NCBI GenBank assembly: GCA_900550865.1
Contig: URTM01000012.1
Location: forward strand, 14,206 to 78,205
Reading direction: 5' to 3'
Source: an uncultured Dorea sp.
Lineage (GTDB): Bacteria > Bacillota > Clostridia > Lachnospirales > Lachnospiraceae
DNA: 64,000 nt
Of this stretch, positions 34,111 to 43,233 are shown in pieces (the stretch's first letter is position 1; each line of letters opens with the position of its first letter). Position numbers and translations under genes: made by a program. The notes beneath the pieces are model-generated. The model was not told where the DNA came from, did no database searches, and was given only the letters and a program-made list of their open reading frames with translations.

Positions 34111-35139
34111 TTAAATCTCCTCTCGGTGAGCATACATTTTTTCATAATAGTTCTGGTATTCTCCGGAAATGATTGTTTCCCACCATTCCTTATTTTCAAG
34201 ATACCATTTGATTGTCTTCTTAATACCATCTTCGAATTTGGTCTCTGGAAGCCATCCAAGTTCGTTGTGGATCTTTGTAGGATCGATCGCGTAACGCATA
34301 TCGTGTCCTTTACGGTCTGCAACGTGAGTGATCAGGCTTTCCGGTTTTCCAAGTTCTTTACAGATGATCTTAACGATCTCGATGTTTGTCTTTTCGTTGT
34401 GTCCACCTACGTTGTACACTTCTCCGACTCTTCCGTTGTGGATGATCAGATCGATTGCTTTACAGTGATCTTCTACATATAACCAGTCACGTACATTTAA
34501 TCCTTCTCCATATACCGGAAGTGGCTTATCATTCAGTGCATTGGCGATCATCAGAGGGATCAGCTTCTCTGGGAAGTGATATGGTCCGTAGTTGTTAGAG
34601 CATCTGCTGATAGATACCGGCAGTCCGTATGTTCTGTGATAAGCAAGAACTAACAGGTCTGCTGCTGCCTTAGATGAGCTGTATGGGCTGCTTGTGTGGA
34701 TTGGTGTCTCTTCTGTGAAGAACAGGTCTGGTCTGTCAAGCGGCAGATCTCCGTATACTTCATCTGTAGATACCTGATGGTAACGTTTGATACCGTATTT
34801 TCTGCATGCATCCATCAGTACTGCTGTACCTTTGATATTTGTATCCAGGAATACTTCCGGGTTCTCGATAGAACGGTCTACATGACTTTCTGCTGCGAAG
34901 TTTACAACCATGTCCGGTTTCTCTTCTTCGAATAATTTATAAACTGCTTCACGGTCTGTAATGCTTTCTTTTACAAAACGGAAATTCGGATTGTCCATTA
35001 CAGGCTCCAGTGTAGATAAGTTACCTGCATATGTCAGGCAGTCCAGACAAACGATACGATAGTCCGGGTATTTGTTTAACATGTGAAATACAAAGTTACT
35101 TCCGATAAATCCGGCTCCTCCGGTTACGATAATTGTCAT
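34111..35139 (-). CDS. rfbB: dTDP-glucose 4,6-dehydratase
   Basis: The 342-residue SDR protein has TGGAGFIGSNFVFHML at the N-terminus, NFAAESHVDRSIENPEVF, STDEVYGDLP and the YSSSKAAAD catalytic motif. It makes dTDP-4-keto-6-deoxyglucose, the branch point of the rhamnose pathway. It lies between rfbA (54 bp upstream) and rfbD. Confidence 0.96.
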   Translation of the reverse strand: MTIIVTGGAGFIGSNFVFHMLNKYPDYRIVCLDCLTYAGNLSTLEPVMDNPNFRFVKESITDREAVYKLFEEEKPDMVVNFAAESHVDRSIENPEVFLDTNIKGTAVLMDACRKYGIKRYHQVSTDEVYGDLPLDRPDLFFTEETPIHTSSPYSSSKAAADLLVLAYHRTYGLPVSISRCSNNYGPYHFPEKLIPLMIANALNDKPLPVYGEGLNVRDWLYVEDHCKAIDLIIHNGRVGEVYNVGGHNEKTNIEIVKIICKELGKPESLITHVADRKGHDMRYAIDPTKIHNELGWLPETKFEDGIKKTIKWYLENKEWWETIISGEYQNYYEKMYAHREEI

Positions 35140-35193
35140 TTTTTTAATTTCCTCTTTTCTTATTTTTTATTATAATTGCAAATCCGTTTACTC

Positions 35194-36090
35194 TTAGTAC
35201 AGGTTTTCTCTGTATTTTCCATCCAGGACGTCTTTTAAGTACTGTCCGTACTGGTTTTTCTTCAGGACTTCATATACTTCCATGATCTCATCCTTGCTGA
35301 TCCATCCGTTCAGGTATGCGATCTCTTCCAGGCATGCGATCTTACGATGCTGATGTGTCTCAACAGTTTTAACGAAGTTCGTTGCATCCACAAGGCTTTC
35401 GTGTGTACCTGTATCCAGCCATGTGAATCCCTGTCCGAGAAGTTCTACATTCAGGTTGCCCTTCTCAAGATATACACGGTTCAAATCTGTGATCTCCAGC
35501 TCTCCACGTGCACTTGGTTTTAATTCTTTTGCATATTTTACAACGTTGTTGTCATAGAAATACAGTCCGGTTACACAGTAATTACTCTTTGGCTGTGCCG
35601 GTTTTTCTTCGATGGAAATAGCTTTCCCTTCGTGATCAAATTCTACGATACCGAAACGTTCCGGATCATCTACATAATATCCAAATACAGTAGCTCCCTT
35701 TCCGGTCTCTGCATTCTCAACAGCAGCTTTCAGACGTTTGTTCAATCCGTGACCTGCAAAAATGTTATCTCCGAGAACCATTGCTACTGTATCATCACCA
35801 ATGAATTCTTCTCCGATGATAAATGCCTGAGCAAGTCCGTCCGGGCTTGGCTGTACTGCATATGACAGGTTTACACCAAACTGATGTCCATCTCCCAACA
35901 GTTCTTGGAATCTTGGTGTATCCTGTGGTGTTGAGATGATCAGGATATCACGGATACCTGCGTTCATCAGCACTGACATTGGATAATAGATCATCGGCTT
36001 GTCATAGATTGGCAGTAACTGCTTTGATGTTACCATTGTTAATGGATACAGACGTGTGCCTGAACCACCTGCTAAAATAATTCCTTTCAT
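35194..36090 (-). CDS. rfbA: Glucose-1-phosphate thymidylyltransferase
   Basis: Starting at the ATG at 36088-36090, behind a perfect GAGGAGG, gives 298 residues, the normal length; a longer in-frame reading to 36156 lacks a ribosome binding site. It has MKGIILAGGSGTRLYPLT, YDKPMIYYPMSVLMNAGI, LGDNIFAG and the SIEEKPAQPKSNYCVTGLYF segment. It activates glucose-1-phosphate with dTTP, the first rhamnose step, and heads the rfbA-B-D-C block. Confidence 0.95.
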   Translation of the reverse strand: MKGIILAGGSGTRLYPLTMVTSKQLLPIYDKPMIYYPMSVLMNAGIRDILIISTPQDTPRFQELLGDGHQFGVNLSYAVQPSPDGLAQAFIIGEEFIGDDTVAMVLGDNIFAGHGLNKRLKAAVENAETGKGATVFGYYVDDPERFGIVEFDHEGKAISIEEKPAQPKSNYCVTGLYFYDNNVVKYAKELKPSARGELEITDLNRVYLEKGNLNVELLGQGFTWLDTGTHESLVDATNFVKTVETHQHRKIACLEEIAYLNGWISKDEIMEVYEVLKKNQYGQYLKDVLDGKYRENLY

Positions 36091-36177
36091 TTCAGGAACC
36101 TCCTCGTTTTGTATTAATAGGTTATCAAGTTCTTCACTTTCTATTCTAGTCTCCATGTTCCGTGTTAATTAGATTAT

Positions 36178-36200
36178 AAAAGGTGACCTTAGGTCACCTT
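36178..36200 (-). terminator. Palindromic hairpin between the AAA-ATPase gene and rfbA
   Basis: AAGGTGACCT and AGGTCACCTT (36180-36200) form a near-continuous palindrome followed on the minus strand by TTTTATAA. Position suggests a terminator for the AAA-ATPase gene; the tiny loop also makes it a candidate protein-binding site upstream of rfbA. Confidence 0.55.
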
Positions 36201-36296
36201 CAAGTACTTTTTTATTTTTTTGTAACTTTCCTGTAATATTTAAGAAGTTCTTAAGAATTACGACTCATCGCTGATCATAACTTTAATTTTCCGGAA

Positions 36297-37874
36297 TCAA
36301 ACAACTGCTTCAATCAACAACTTCTCTCCTAACACCACTTCTTTTACACCAATCTTCTTATTCTTATTAAAATTAAAGCTCAGCATATATCCCTTATCCA
36401 CATGATAATACTCCAGATAATCCGAAAGTTGCTTTTCTCCTCTTTCATTGTAGGCATTCCCATGCCATATCTTCATCTCAATGATATACTGCTGTCCCAA
36501 ATAATCAATGATCATATCCGTCTGTTCATCATTCCTTGTTCTTGCCTCAATATAATAATTCCCTGTTCCATTAATGATCGGTTTCAAAAAAAGCATAAAA
36601 TATCTCCGGCCATCCGCTTCCAGGAATTTTTCATCTCTATCACCGTAAATATCATCAAAATATTCTACAAACTTTTCAAGAATACGCCACATATCCAACG
36701 CACCATCATGTATAAACTGATTTTTTAATCTTGCCCCTTCTCTATATACATCCTTTTCCTGTTCATCTGTTGACATAAGAAACATATTGTAAAGACGTGT
36801 TTCAAAAATGCGGTTTGCAATATAGACATTTCCATTTCGAACTTTTATAAATCCAAACATTTCAGCCATATCTATTCCACTGTCATCCGGATTATAACCT
36901 ATATTTTCACCTCTGAACAGCAATCTGTAAATCAGATTTTTCACTCCCGGATATTCATTCAATTTTCCGATTAAAGATTCAAATAATGGATTTTTATCAT
37001 TCAACAACATTTTTACAGCAGTCAGTACATCCTGTTTACACCATGCTGTCTTGATTTCACCTTTGATATCTTCATCTATCATTTTACATAAACATGACAC
37101 AAGATACGGATATCCTGATGTATAAGAATAAATCATTTCTGCAATCTCCACTACATCCATTCCTGTCTGATAATCCTGTTCATATTCATTCAGCATTCCC
37201 GATATATCATCTACTGAAAAATTCATATCTATCTTAAATTTCGCCGCTATATTCCATGGACTGTTCGTCTTATGATTTTCTTCCGGCCTGATCTTACTTT
37301 TTACATTTCTCACGTCGTATACTCCTGCAAGTATCACTGACCGAAATGTAGGCATCTGCATCCTACGCAGATAATATGCACGCAGTTGAGCCAAAAAATC
37401 AACAAACACCTGATTATTTGTAGCTGTATCAACTTCATCAATAATCAATACCAGCGGTTTTTCTGAAATTCTGCACCACTGCAACAACGTACGAAACAGC
37501 ACTGATAAGGTTACATTCCTCTCTTTTCCATCCGCCAAATGTAACAAAGTACTTCTGATATCTTCCGGTATATCGTATTCTGATATCAATATCTCGTTTG
37601 AAAACGCAGCAACAAATTTTTCTTCATTCTCAAAATCTCCATAACTGATTGTCTGAAAATCAAGACTGATCACCTTATAATCACTTTTCAAATATTCTGC
37701 CAAAGCAGCCAGCAATGTTGTCTTTCCATACTGTCTTGCCCTGTTAATTGTAAAGTACTCTCCGGCATCTACCATTTTTTTAATCTCTGATAGACGTTCC
37801 GATAAATCTATCATATAGTGTATTTGCGGATTACAACTCCCATTTACATTAAAAAACTTTTTCAACTCTGCCAC
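36297..37874 (-). CDS. AAA-ATPase with C-terminal PD-(D/E)XK nuclease-like domain (PF09820/DUF1703 type)
   Basis: The 525-residue protein begins with an ATPase whose P-loop is shortened to RARQYGKTT (about 45-53), with Walker-B-like PLVLIIDEVD around 139-148. Its C-terminus has an ExK-type motif (DMIIDYLGQQYIIEMKIWHG) typical of the PD-(D/E)XK superfamily. Such proteins are numerous in Lachnospiraceae and Bacteroidetes genomes, often near mobile or defence regions, and their function is unresolved. The start could be the GTG at 37874 or the TTG nine bases later. It has no link to sugar metabolism and looks like an insertion in the polysaccharide locus. Confidence 0.85.
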   Translation of the reverse strand: MAELKKFFNVNGSCNPQIHYMIDLSERLSEIKKMVDAGEYFTINRARQYGKTTLLAALAEYLKSDYKVISLDFQTISYGDFENEEKFVAAFSNEILISEYDIPEDIRSTLLHLADGKERNVTLSVLFRTLLQWCRISEKPLVLIIDEVDTATNNQVFVDFLAQLRAYYLRRMQMPTFRSVILAGVYDVRNVKSKIRPEENHKTNSPWNIAAKFKIDMNFSVDDISGMLNEYEQDYQTGMDVVEIAEMIYSYTSGYPYLVSCLCKMIDEDIKGEIKTAWCKQDVLTAVKMLLNDKNPLFESLIGKLNEYPGVKNLIYRLLFRGENIGYNPDDSGIDMAEMFGFIKVRNGNVYIANRIFETRLYNMFLMSTDEQEKDVYREGARLKNQFIHDGALDMWRILEKFVEYFDDIYGDRDEKFLEADGRRYFMLFLKPIINGTGNYYIEARTRNDEQTDMIIDYLGQQYIIEMKIWHGNAYNERGEKQLSDYLEYYHVDKGYMLSFNFNKNKKIGVKEVVLGEKLLIEAVV

Positions 37875-37944
37875 CTGCCGATCTTCACCAACACTCTACA
37901 CTTTTTTATACTTACTTTTATTATGCATGATATTTCTATTATTC

Positions 37945-39129
37945 TCAACTATTATATCCAACAAAAATCCCGGCATCTTTCGTAATGTGGAACCCGCCTT
38001 CCGTCTTCTTACGCACATAAGACTGGAACTCCTTGTAATGATCCAGAATATACTGTCCCTGATTCCCATGGCACGACAAAATATAAGAAATCAATGGCTC
38101 AGGTTCTGGCACGATAAGCGAATCCTCATACCGCCTCCACTCTATCTTTTCAAAATCCTTCTTAAGAATTTCTTCTCCGTTCTCTTTTCCAAAACGCTCG
38201 TACAGATTCTTTGCTGCCAGTACGATCCGGTCATCGAACTTCTGTACCAGTTCACTCACTTCTCTCATATGATCATTGCCATATGTACTGCAGACAAATC
38301 TTCCTCCCGGCTTCAATACACGTTTTACTTCCTTGCAGACTTTCGGAATATCCTCGCAATAAAACAACACATGATTGGCAATTACAAGATCAAATGAATC
38401 CTTATCATATGGGATTCTTCCCGCATCAAATACACGAAACCTGAACCTGCTGTCGTCTGCACCGATCGTACGCCTTGCATCTCTTAACATTCCATCCGAT
38501 ATATCTGATACTACGATCTCCGTCTGTTCCGGAATCTTATCCCTGTCCACGTTCCAGAGTGTACCATCTCCACATCCCAGCTCCAGAACCTTCATTCCCG
38601 ACTTTAATTCCAGTTGTTCGAAAATCCATGGAAACCATCCTTTCGTATTCTGTGAATACAGGCTATGTAGATTAATTCTTGCGGAAATGTTTGACGCATC
38701 CTGATACTGGTTCTTCATACTTTTCTCCATGCCGGTCAGATGAATCAGATTCAACATCTGGCTCCAGTCGATGGAATGTTCTTTCTGTATCAGATCCGAC
38801 GTATCCTGAATTGCCTGCTCCACCAGCTGCATCTGTTCGATGCGGTCACGGACTAATTTCAACTGAATGTTAAGAGAGTTGAGCATGAAGTGATAGTCTG
38901 CATCATCGATCGTCATATCCCGGATGTCATCCAGAGAAAAACCCAGATACTTTAAAAGTAATATCTGCTGTAGTCTGGCGAAGTCTTCATCTGTGTAGAA
39001 TCTTGCACCTGCTTCTGTGACGTAAGATGGTTTTAATATATTCTGTTTGTCATAATAGCGAATTGTCCGCAGGGTCACGTGGGCCATGCGGGCAAATTCA
39101 CCGGATGAATAGTAGCCTGGTTTTTTCAA
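37945..39129 (-). CDS. MerR-family regulator fused to a SAM-dependent methyltransferase
   Basis: The 394-residue protein joins a MerR HTH and coiled-coil dimer helix (YSSGEFARMAHVTLRTIRYY, LLLKYLGFSLDDIRDM; residues 1-120) to a class I methyltransferase (VLELGCGDGTLWNVD around 184-198, DLVIANHVLFY, VLKPGGRFVCSTYG). The start is TTG at 39127-39129 behind AAGGAAAG. The ligand is unknown: MerR proteins respond to drugs or metals, and such fusions could methylate the very compound sensed. It is 13 bp after a glycosyltransferase gene on the same strand but appears functionally separate. Confidence 0.88.
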   Translation of the reverse strand: MKKPGYYSSGEFARMAHVTLRTIRYYDKQNILKPSYVTEAGARFYTDEDFARLQQILLLKYLGFSLDDIRDMTIDDADYHFMLNSLNIQLKLVRDRIEQMQLVEQAIQDTSDLIQKEHSIDWSQMLNLIHLTGMEKSMKNQYQDASNISARINLHSLYSQNTKGWFPWIFEQLELKSGMKVLELGCGDGTLWNVDRDKIPEQTEIVVSDISDGMLRDARRTIGADDSRFRFRVFDAGRIPYDKDSFDLVIANHVLFYCEDIPKVCKEVKRVLKPGGRFVCSTYGNDHMREVSELVQKFDDRIVLAAKNLYERFGKENGEEILKKDFEKIEWRRYEDSLIVPEPEPLISYILSCHGNQGQYILDHYKEFQSYVRKKTEGGFHITKDAGIFVGYNS

Positions 39130-39142
39130 CTTACTTTCCTTC

Positions 39143-40360
39143 CTACTTCTTTACAATTGTTCCAATTTTTCTTAACGGTTTTGTCAGCTTCCATGAAGTT
39201 GAATTTTCATAATCTTCTATGATCGCTTCCAACTCTTTTATTTTATTATCTCTGTCTGCTATGTCTTTTTCTAATACAAGTTTTTGTCTCTGAATACTTT
39301 CTTCTTTTTGTTGTACTAAGCCACGCAAATCCTCAATCGTTGCATCTTTTGCTTCTATTTCCCCCGGAATTCCAAAATTTCTCACTCTTAACTCTTTATA
39401 AAATTCAGGTAATGAAAAGCCTGATTTTTTCTGCAGAATCTCCAATATTTCCGGCTGTTCCAAAAGTTTTTCATATCGCATCAATCCCAGAAAATTAACA
39501 TCCTTTCCTGTACACCTTAACATAAACTCAGCTTTTTCACATTCTATCTCTTCTGCCGTATCTGCCGTTTTATTAACAAATTCATTTCCAAAAAACTTTT
39601 TAAACTCTTCATCCGACATATAATCAAACATTTTGCTCTTTACCATTGTCTGTAAATTAAATGTCGCATAAATTTTTCCTAGTGAGAAACCACTTATTTT
39701 TCCTGCGGCTTCTTCCCATCTATATCTCACGAGTCTTTCATCCATTACATAAATCGGGAATTTTATAATCAGCCGCATCCATAATTCATAATCTTCTGCT
39801 CCTACAAATGCAAGGTTATAGTGACCGCCGACACATTCCAATGCTGCTTTTCTGATTACAGCAGATGCATTGCAGAGACAATTTCCGTTTTTCAAAAAGT
39901 ATTTTACCCATTCTTCCTGTGAACGATTTTTTACTTTATCAAATAATTCAAAAACGTCACTAAATTTCGTATTTGCTTCTATCGAATCTTCATCAATGAT
40001 ATTTACTTTTGAAAAACACACTCCATATTCTGTATGTTCTTCCATAAATAAAACTTGTTTTTCGAGTTTTTCCGCTTCCCATACATCATCACTGTCAATC
40101 TTTGCAATGTATTCCCCTATTGCCATATCAATACCAAGATTTGAAGCATATGCAACATGGTTGTTCTTTTTACAAAATATGGTTTTTATTCTCGAATCTT
40201 TATAGCTATTGATAATTTCCTGTGACCGATCCGTTGACGCATCATCAATAATAATCAATTCCCAGTTTGTATAAGTCTGATTTATTACACTCTCTATAGC
40301 TTCTGCAATATATTTTTCTTCATTATAATTTGCCAGGATTATACTCACTTTTGGTGTCAT
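39143..40360 (-). CDS. Family 2 glycosyltransferase with C-terminal coiled coil
   Basis: The 405-residue protein has the GT2 start VSIILANYNEEKYIAEAIES, IIDDASTDRSQ, and AKIDSDDVW as the DxD motif. After about residue 330 it becomes a charged coiled coil (LRGLVQQKEESIQRQKLVLE) ending in the motif ENSTSWKLTKPLRKIG. That tail is common in rhamnan/capsule glycosyltransferases and is thought to tether them to the membrane or partners. It is the last gene of the long minus-strand operon that begins near 56.7 kb. Confidence 0.88.
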   Translation of the reverse strand: MTPKVSIILANYNEEKYIAEAIESVINQTYTNWELIIIDDASTDRSQEIINSYKDSRIKTIFCKKNNHVAYASNLGIDMAIGEYIAKIDSDDVWEAEKLEKQVLFMEEHTEYGVCFSKVNIIDEDSIEANTKFSDVFELFDKVKNRSQEEWVKYFLKNGNCLCNASAVIRKAALECVGGHYNLAFVGAEDYELWMRLIIKFPIYVMDERLVRYRWEEAAGKISGFSLGKIYATFNLQTMVKSKMFDYMSDEEFKKFFGNEFVNKTADTAEEIECEKAEFMLRCTGKDVNFLGLMRYEKLLEQPEILEILQKKSGFSLPEFYKELRVRNFGIPGEIEAKDATIEDLRGLVQQKEESIQRQKLVLEKDIADRDNKIKELEAIIEDYENSTSWKLTKPLRKIGTIVKK

Positions 40361-40387
40361 TTTTTCTCCCCCTCTCGGTCATACTTT

Positions 40388-41716
40388 TTAACTCACCCAT
40401 GTTGCTGTAATATTTAAAATATAACCTCTATAAAAACAAGTGAAAAGATATACTGAATAAATAATTGCAACTGTTATTATAGCTAATGCTGCAATTGTAG
40501 TTGAATTTACTTTTATTTTATTTCTTTTACTAAATCTTTGTAAAGCCGGAACAAAATATAACATATACGGATGTAAATACCTTCCATCCAACTCATTTAT
40601 CATATCTGAAGTTTTCCCCATTATCAGATAGAAACCAGTAAAAATACCCATCCAATTAACCAGATATGCTAAAACAGCCCCATAAGTAAACCATCGATTC
40701 CAATTATAAGCATTTTCACCCAGTACTATCAAGAAAGTACTGACTATCCAAAGCAAATTGAAGATTTCCGGAAGAATTGTCGGTACAACCGAAAATAAAG
40801 TTTTTCCCCTGTCTCCCATTGTTGCCATATTAAAATAACTTTTCATAAATGCCTTAAATAAATTCAATAAATTCAAATAATAATTTAATCCACCAAGCAA
40901 AACAAGCATCACTATAATACCTGTCACGAAAATTACTATTTTCACAGACATCTTTTTGTTATCTAACCATTCAAGCACTCTCAAGAAAAACATCGGCAGA
41001 AACGGAATAACGGCTAATGCAAATAAATAATTTTTCTTGCAAAACAGTAGTAATATAATTGTAATAAGCGTATATAATATTTTTTGTTTACTTACCTCTT
41101 TTATTGTTCGCAGCTTTGCCAGTTCAAAAATATTCACACTATACATTGCAAAAACAACATAAGAAAACACGTCATAACTAGGACTTGCCAGTTTTTGAAT
41201 GCAAGGTATAGAAAATAACATAAACAATGTCCATTTCCCCACGGTACTCTTTTTTATAATCGCACCCATACATAATGCAAAAAAGAGCAGTGAACTGATT
41301 CTTGAGCACAACAACATAATGCCATAACTAGGATATATCACTCTTCCCACCATAACTCCAATTGCTGCCGGTATATGTGCGATATCTATTTGCATTGTAA
41401 TATTTCGATCATAAGCTATATTAAAACGGAAACTATCTTCTTCTACATCTTTTAACTTTTTTATATAAAAAGTCTCAACATCAAAATCTTTCATATCCCC
41501 GTCTAATCCTATTGCCTGATATTCCAGTTGACGTACGACTGTCTTCTTCATTGATTTTGGATGATTCATCGAAAATATATTATAACTTTTGCTTAAATGA
41601 TACCCTTCATCTCCATTTCCCAAAGGAAAGGTCACAAAAACAGAAATCATTCCAAATAACAGTATTAAAAACACATATACTCTTTCCGTTTTTATTTTAC
41701 TCAAAAAGTTCTTCAT
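40388..41716 (-). CDS. DUF2142 family membrane protein (short form)
   Basis: The 442-residue protein has about ten hydrophobic helices and, after the first, the DUF2142 marker GNGDEGYHLSKSYN. It is a GT-C-like polytopic protein, and members of the family often sit in polysaccharide loci as putative polyprenyl-sugar-dependent transferases. A second, longer member lies at 49282-51201. It starts 3 bp after a glycosyltransferase stop. Confidence 0.78.
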   Translation of the reverse strand: MKNFLSKIKTERVYVFLILLFGMISVFVTFPLGNGDEGYHLSKSYNIFSMNHPKSMKKTVVRQLEYQAIGLDGDMKDFDVETFYIKKLKDVEEDSFRFNIAYDRNITMQIDIAHIPAAIGVMVGRVIYPSYGIMLLCSRISSLLFFALCMGAIIKKSTVGKWTLFMLFSIPCIQKLASPSYDVFSYVVFAMYSVNIFELAKLRTIKEVSKQKILYTLITIILLLFCKKNYLFALAVIPFLPMFFLRVLEWLDNKKMSVKIVIFVTGIIVMLVLLGGLNYYLNLLNLFKAFMKSYFNMATMGDRGKTLFSVVPTILPEIFNLLWIVSTFLIVLGENAYNWNRWFTYGAVLAYLVNWMGIFTGFYLIMGKTSDMINELDGRYLHPYMLYFVPALQRFSKRNKIKVNSTTIAALAIITVAIIYSVYLFTCFYRGYILNITATWVS

Positions 41717-41719
41717 TTC

Positions 41720-43210
41720 TCATCTCCATACTTTTTTTATGTTAAAATATGCTTTAATCTGAGGATCTACAACAAAATTTCCAATCGCTTTTTCAACAAT
41801 GATATCTTTTCCGGATTTTCTTAAAAGTTCTGTTGACAACTGCTCCGTTTTCATCATCATAAACTTATCAGTAACACCATCTACACATTGTGTCAATTCA
41901 TCTCTATGAAAATAACCAACCGCTTCTACAGGCTGTCCCTGAAATGCATACCCTTTTTGTCCTTTTAAGAACCCATTATGGTATATTGTCTGATTCTTTT
42001 TATTTATCAATTGGATTCCAACCACTCCATTTTCCGGGAACTGACAGATACCGATCATTTCTCGCATCCAGTTTTTGCTGATCATTCTGATAGAAGAATC
42101 TACAAATAAAACATATTCATATCTGATTTGTTCTTCTTTTACTTCTTTTATAGATTTTACTGCTATGAACTGGCATTTCACTTTTCCGGCTGTCTTTTTT
42201 ATTGATTTCATGCATTTTTTCACATCTGTTTTATTGTTACCTACAAAGCAGACAGTAACTCCTGTTTTCTCTTTCACTTTATATGTTACATGATAAAAGC
42301 CACGATAATACAATTCCCGCACTTTTCCAGGTCTGTCAACACGTTTAAGATGTTCTTCTATCGCACGCTTTCCCGCATCATATGCATACAATTTACTTTC
42401 CGGATTCTCTGCTGTTGAACTTTGATGTACTCGCCAATGATACAATATCTTAGGAATATGATATATCCCCTCTGCCTTTTCTATGCACCGCAAGATCAAG
42501 TCATAATCCTGTGCTCCATCAAAATCATTCCGGAATCCACCTATCTCTTCTACAATCAATCTTTTTACAACAAACAGATGGCAAATATAATTATTGGATC
42601 TTAACAATTCAATATTAAAATCCGTTTTAAAATGCGGTTCAAATCTTTTTGCACTGTCAGCAGAAATTTTATCTTCATCACTGTAAATAACATCTGCCTT
42701 TTCATTATCATTTACACAGCGCACTACTTCAAACAGTGCATCTGGTGCAAGAAGATCATCATGATCCAGCAATGCAATATATTCTCCTGACGCTATTGCG
42801 ATTGCAGCATTGGTATTATCCGCAATTCCTTTATTTTTCGTTAACTTCTTTGCAATTATCCTTTTATCTGCCTGTGCATATGCCTGTATCACCTGCATTA
42901 CCTGATCAGATACACTTCCATCCGCAATGCATAACTCCCAGTTTGAATATGTTTGCCGCTGTACCGACTCAATCATCTCACTTAAAAATATTTCCGGTGT
43001 TTCATAAGTCGGAACGATTATACTTATTTTAGGATTATAAGCGAATTCATATTTTTTTTGCTTTTCCAGTTCTGCTTCAGTAATCGCATTTTTTTTCAGC
43101 CATAAATCATAATCGAAATTTTCTGCAGAATGATTTCTGAAAAGCTTTAATAATAACATTTTCATTCCATAATAATGATAATACCTTTTTAAGGTGTCAA
43201 TCTTACTCAT
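41720..43210 (-). CDS. Family 2 glycosyltransferase (496 aa)
   Basis: A GT2 catalytic domain occupies roughly residues 55-300: ISIIVPTYETPEIFLSEMIE, CIADGSVSDQVMQV, ALLDHDDLLAPDALFEV, DFDGAQDYDLILRCIEKA and HIPKILYHWRVHQSS. The 200-residue C-terminal part is a second, degenerate nucleotide-fold segment without a clear DxD. It is a paralogue of the gene at 45428-47095, which has the same arrangement. The donor sugar cannot be told from sequence. Confidence 0.87.
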   Translation of the reverse strand: MSKIDTLKRYYHYYGMKMLLLKLFRNHSAENFDYDLWLKKNAITEAELEKQKKYEFAYNPKISIIVPTYETPEIFLSEMIESVQRQTYSNWELCIADGSVSDQVMQVIQAYAQADKRIIAKKLTKNKGIADNTNAAIAIASGEYIALLDHDDLLAPDALFEVVRCVNDNEKADVIYSDEDKISADSAKRFEPHFKTDFNIELLRSNNYICHLFVVKRLIVEEIGGFRNDFDGAQDYDLILRCIEKAEGIYHIPKILYHWRVHQSSTAENPESKLYAYDAGKRAIEEHLKRVDRPGKVRELYYRGFYHVTYKVKEKTGVTVCFVGNNKTDVKKCMKSIKKTAGKVKCQFIAVKSIKEVKEEQIRYEYVLFVDSSIRMISKNWMREMIGICQFPENGVVGIQLINKKNQTIYHNGFLKGQKGYAFQGQPVEAVGYFHRDELTQCVDGVTDKFMMMKTEQLSTELLRKSGKDIIVEKAIGNFVVDPQIKAYFNIKKVWR

Positions 43211-43233
43211 TTATAATCGTTCCTTTGCTTTCA

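Noticed and set aside
35194..36156. Longer RfbA with a 22-residue N-terminal extension
   Set aside because: The ATG at 36090 has a perfect GAGGAGG and gives the family's normal start at MKGIILAGG.
36178..36200. Palindrome as a phage attachment site
   Set aside because: No integrase gene or second copy is in the window; a terminator or operator is simpler.
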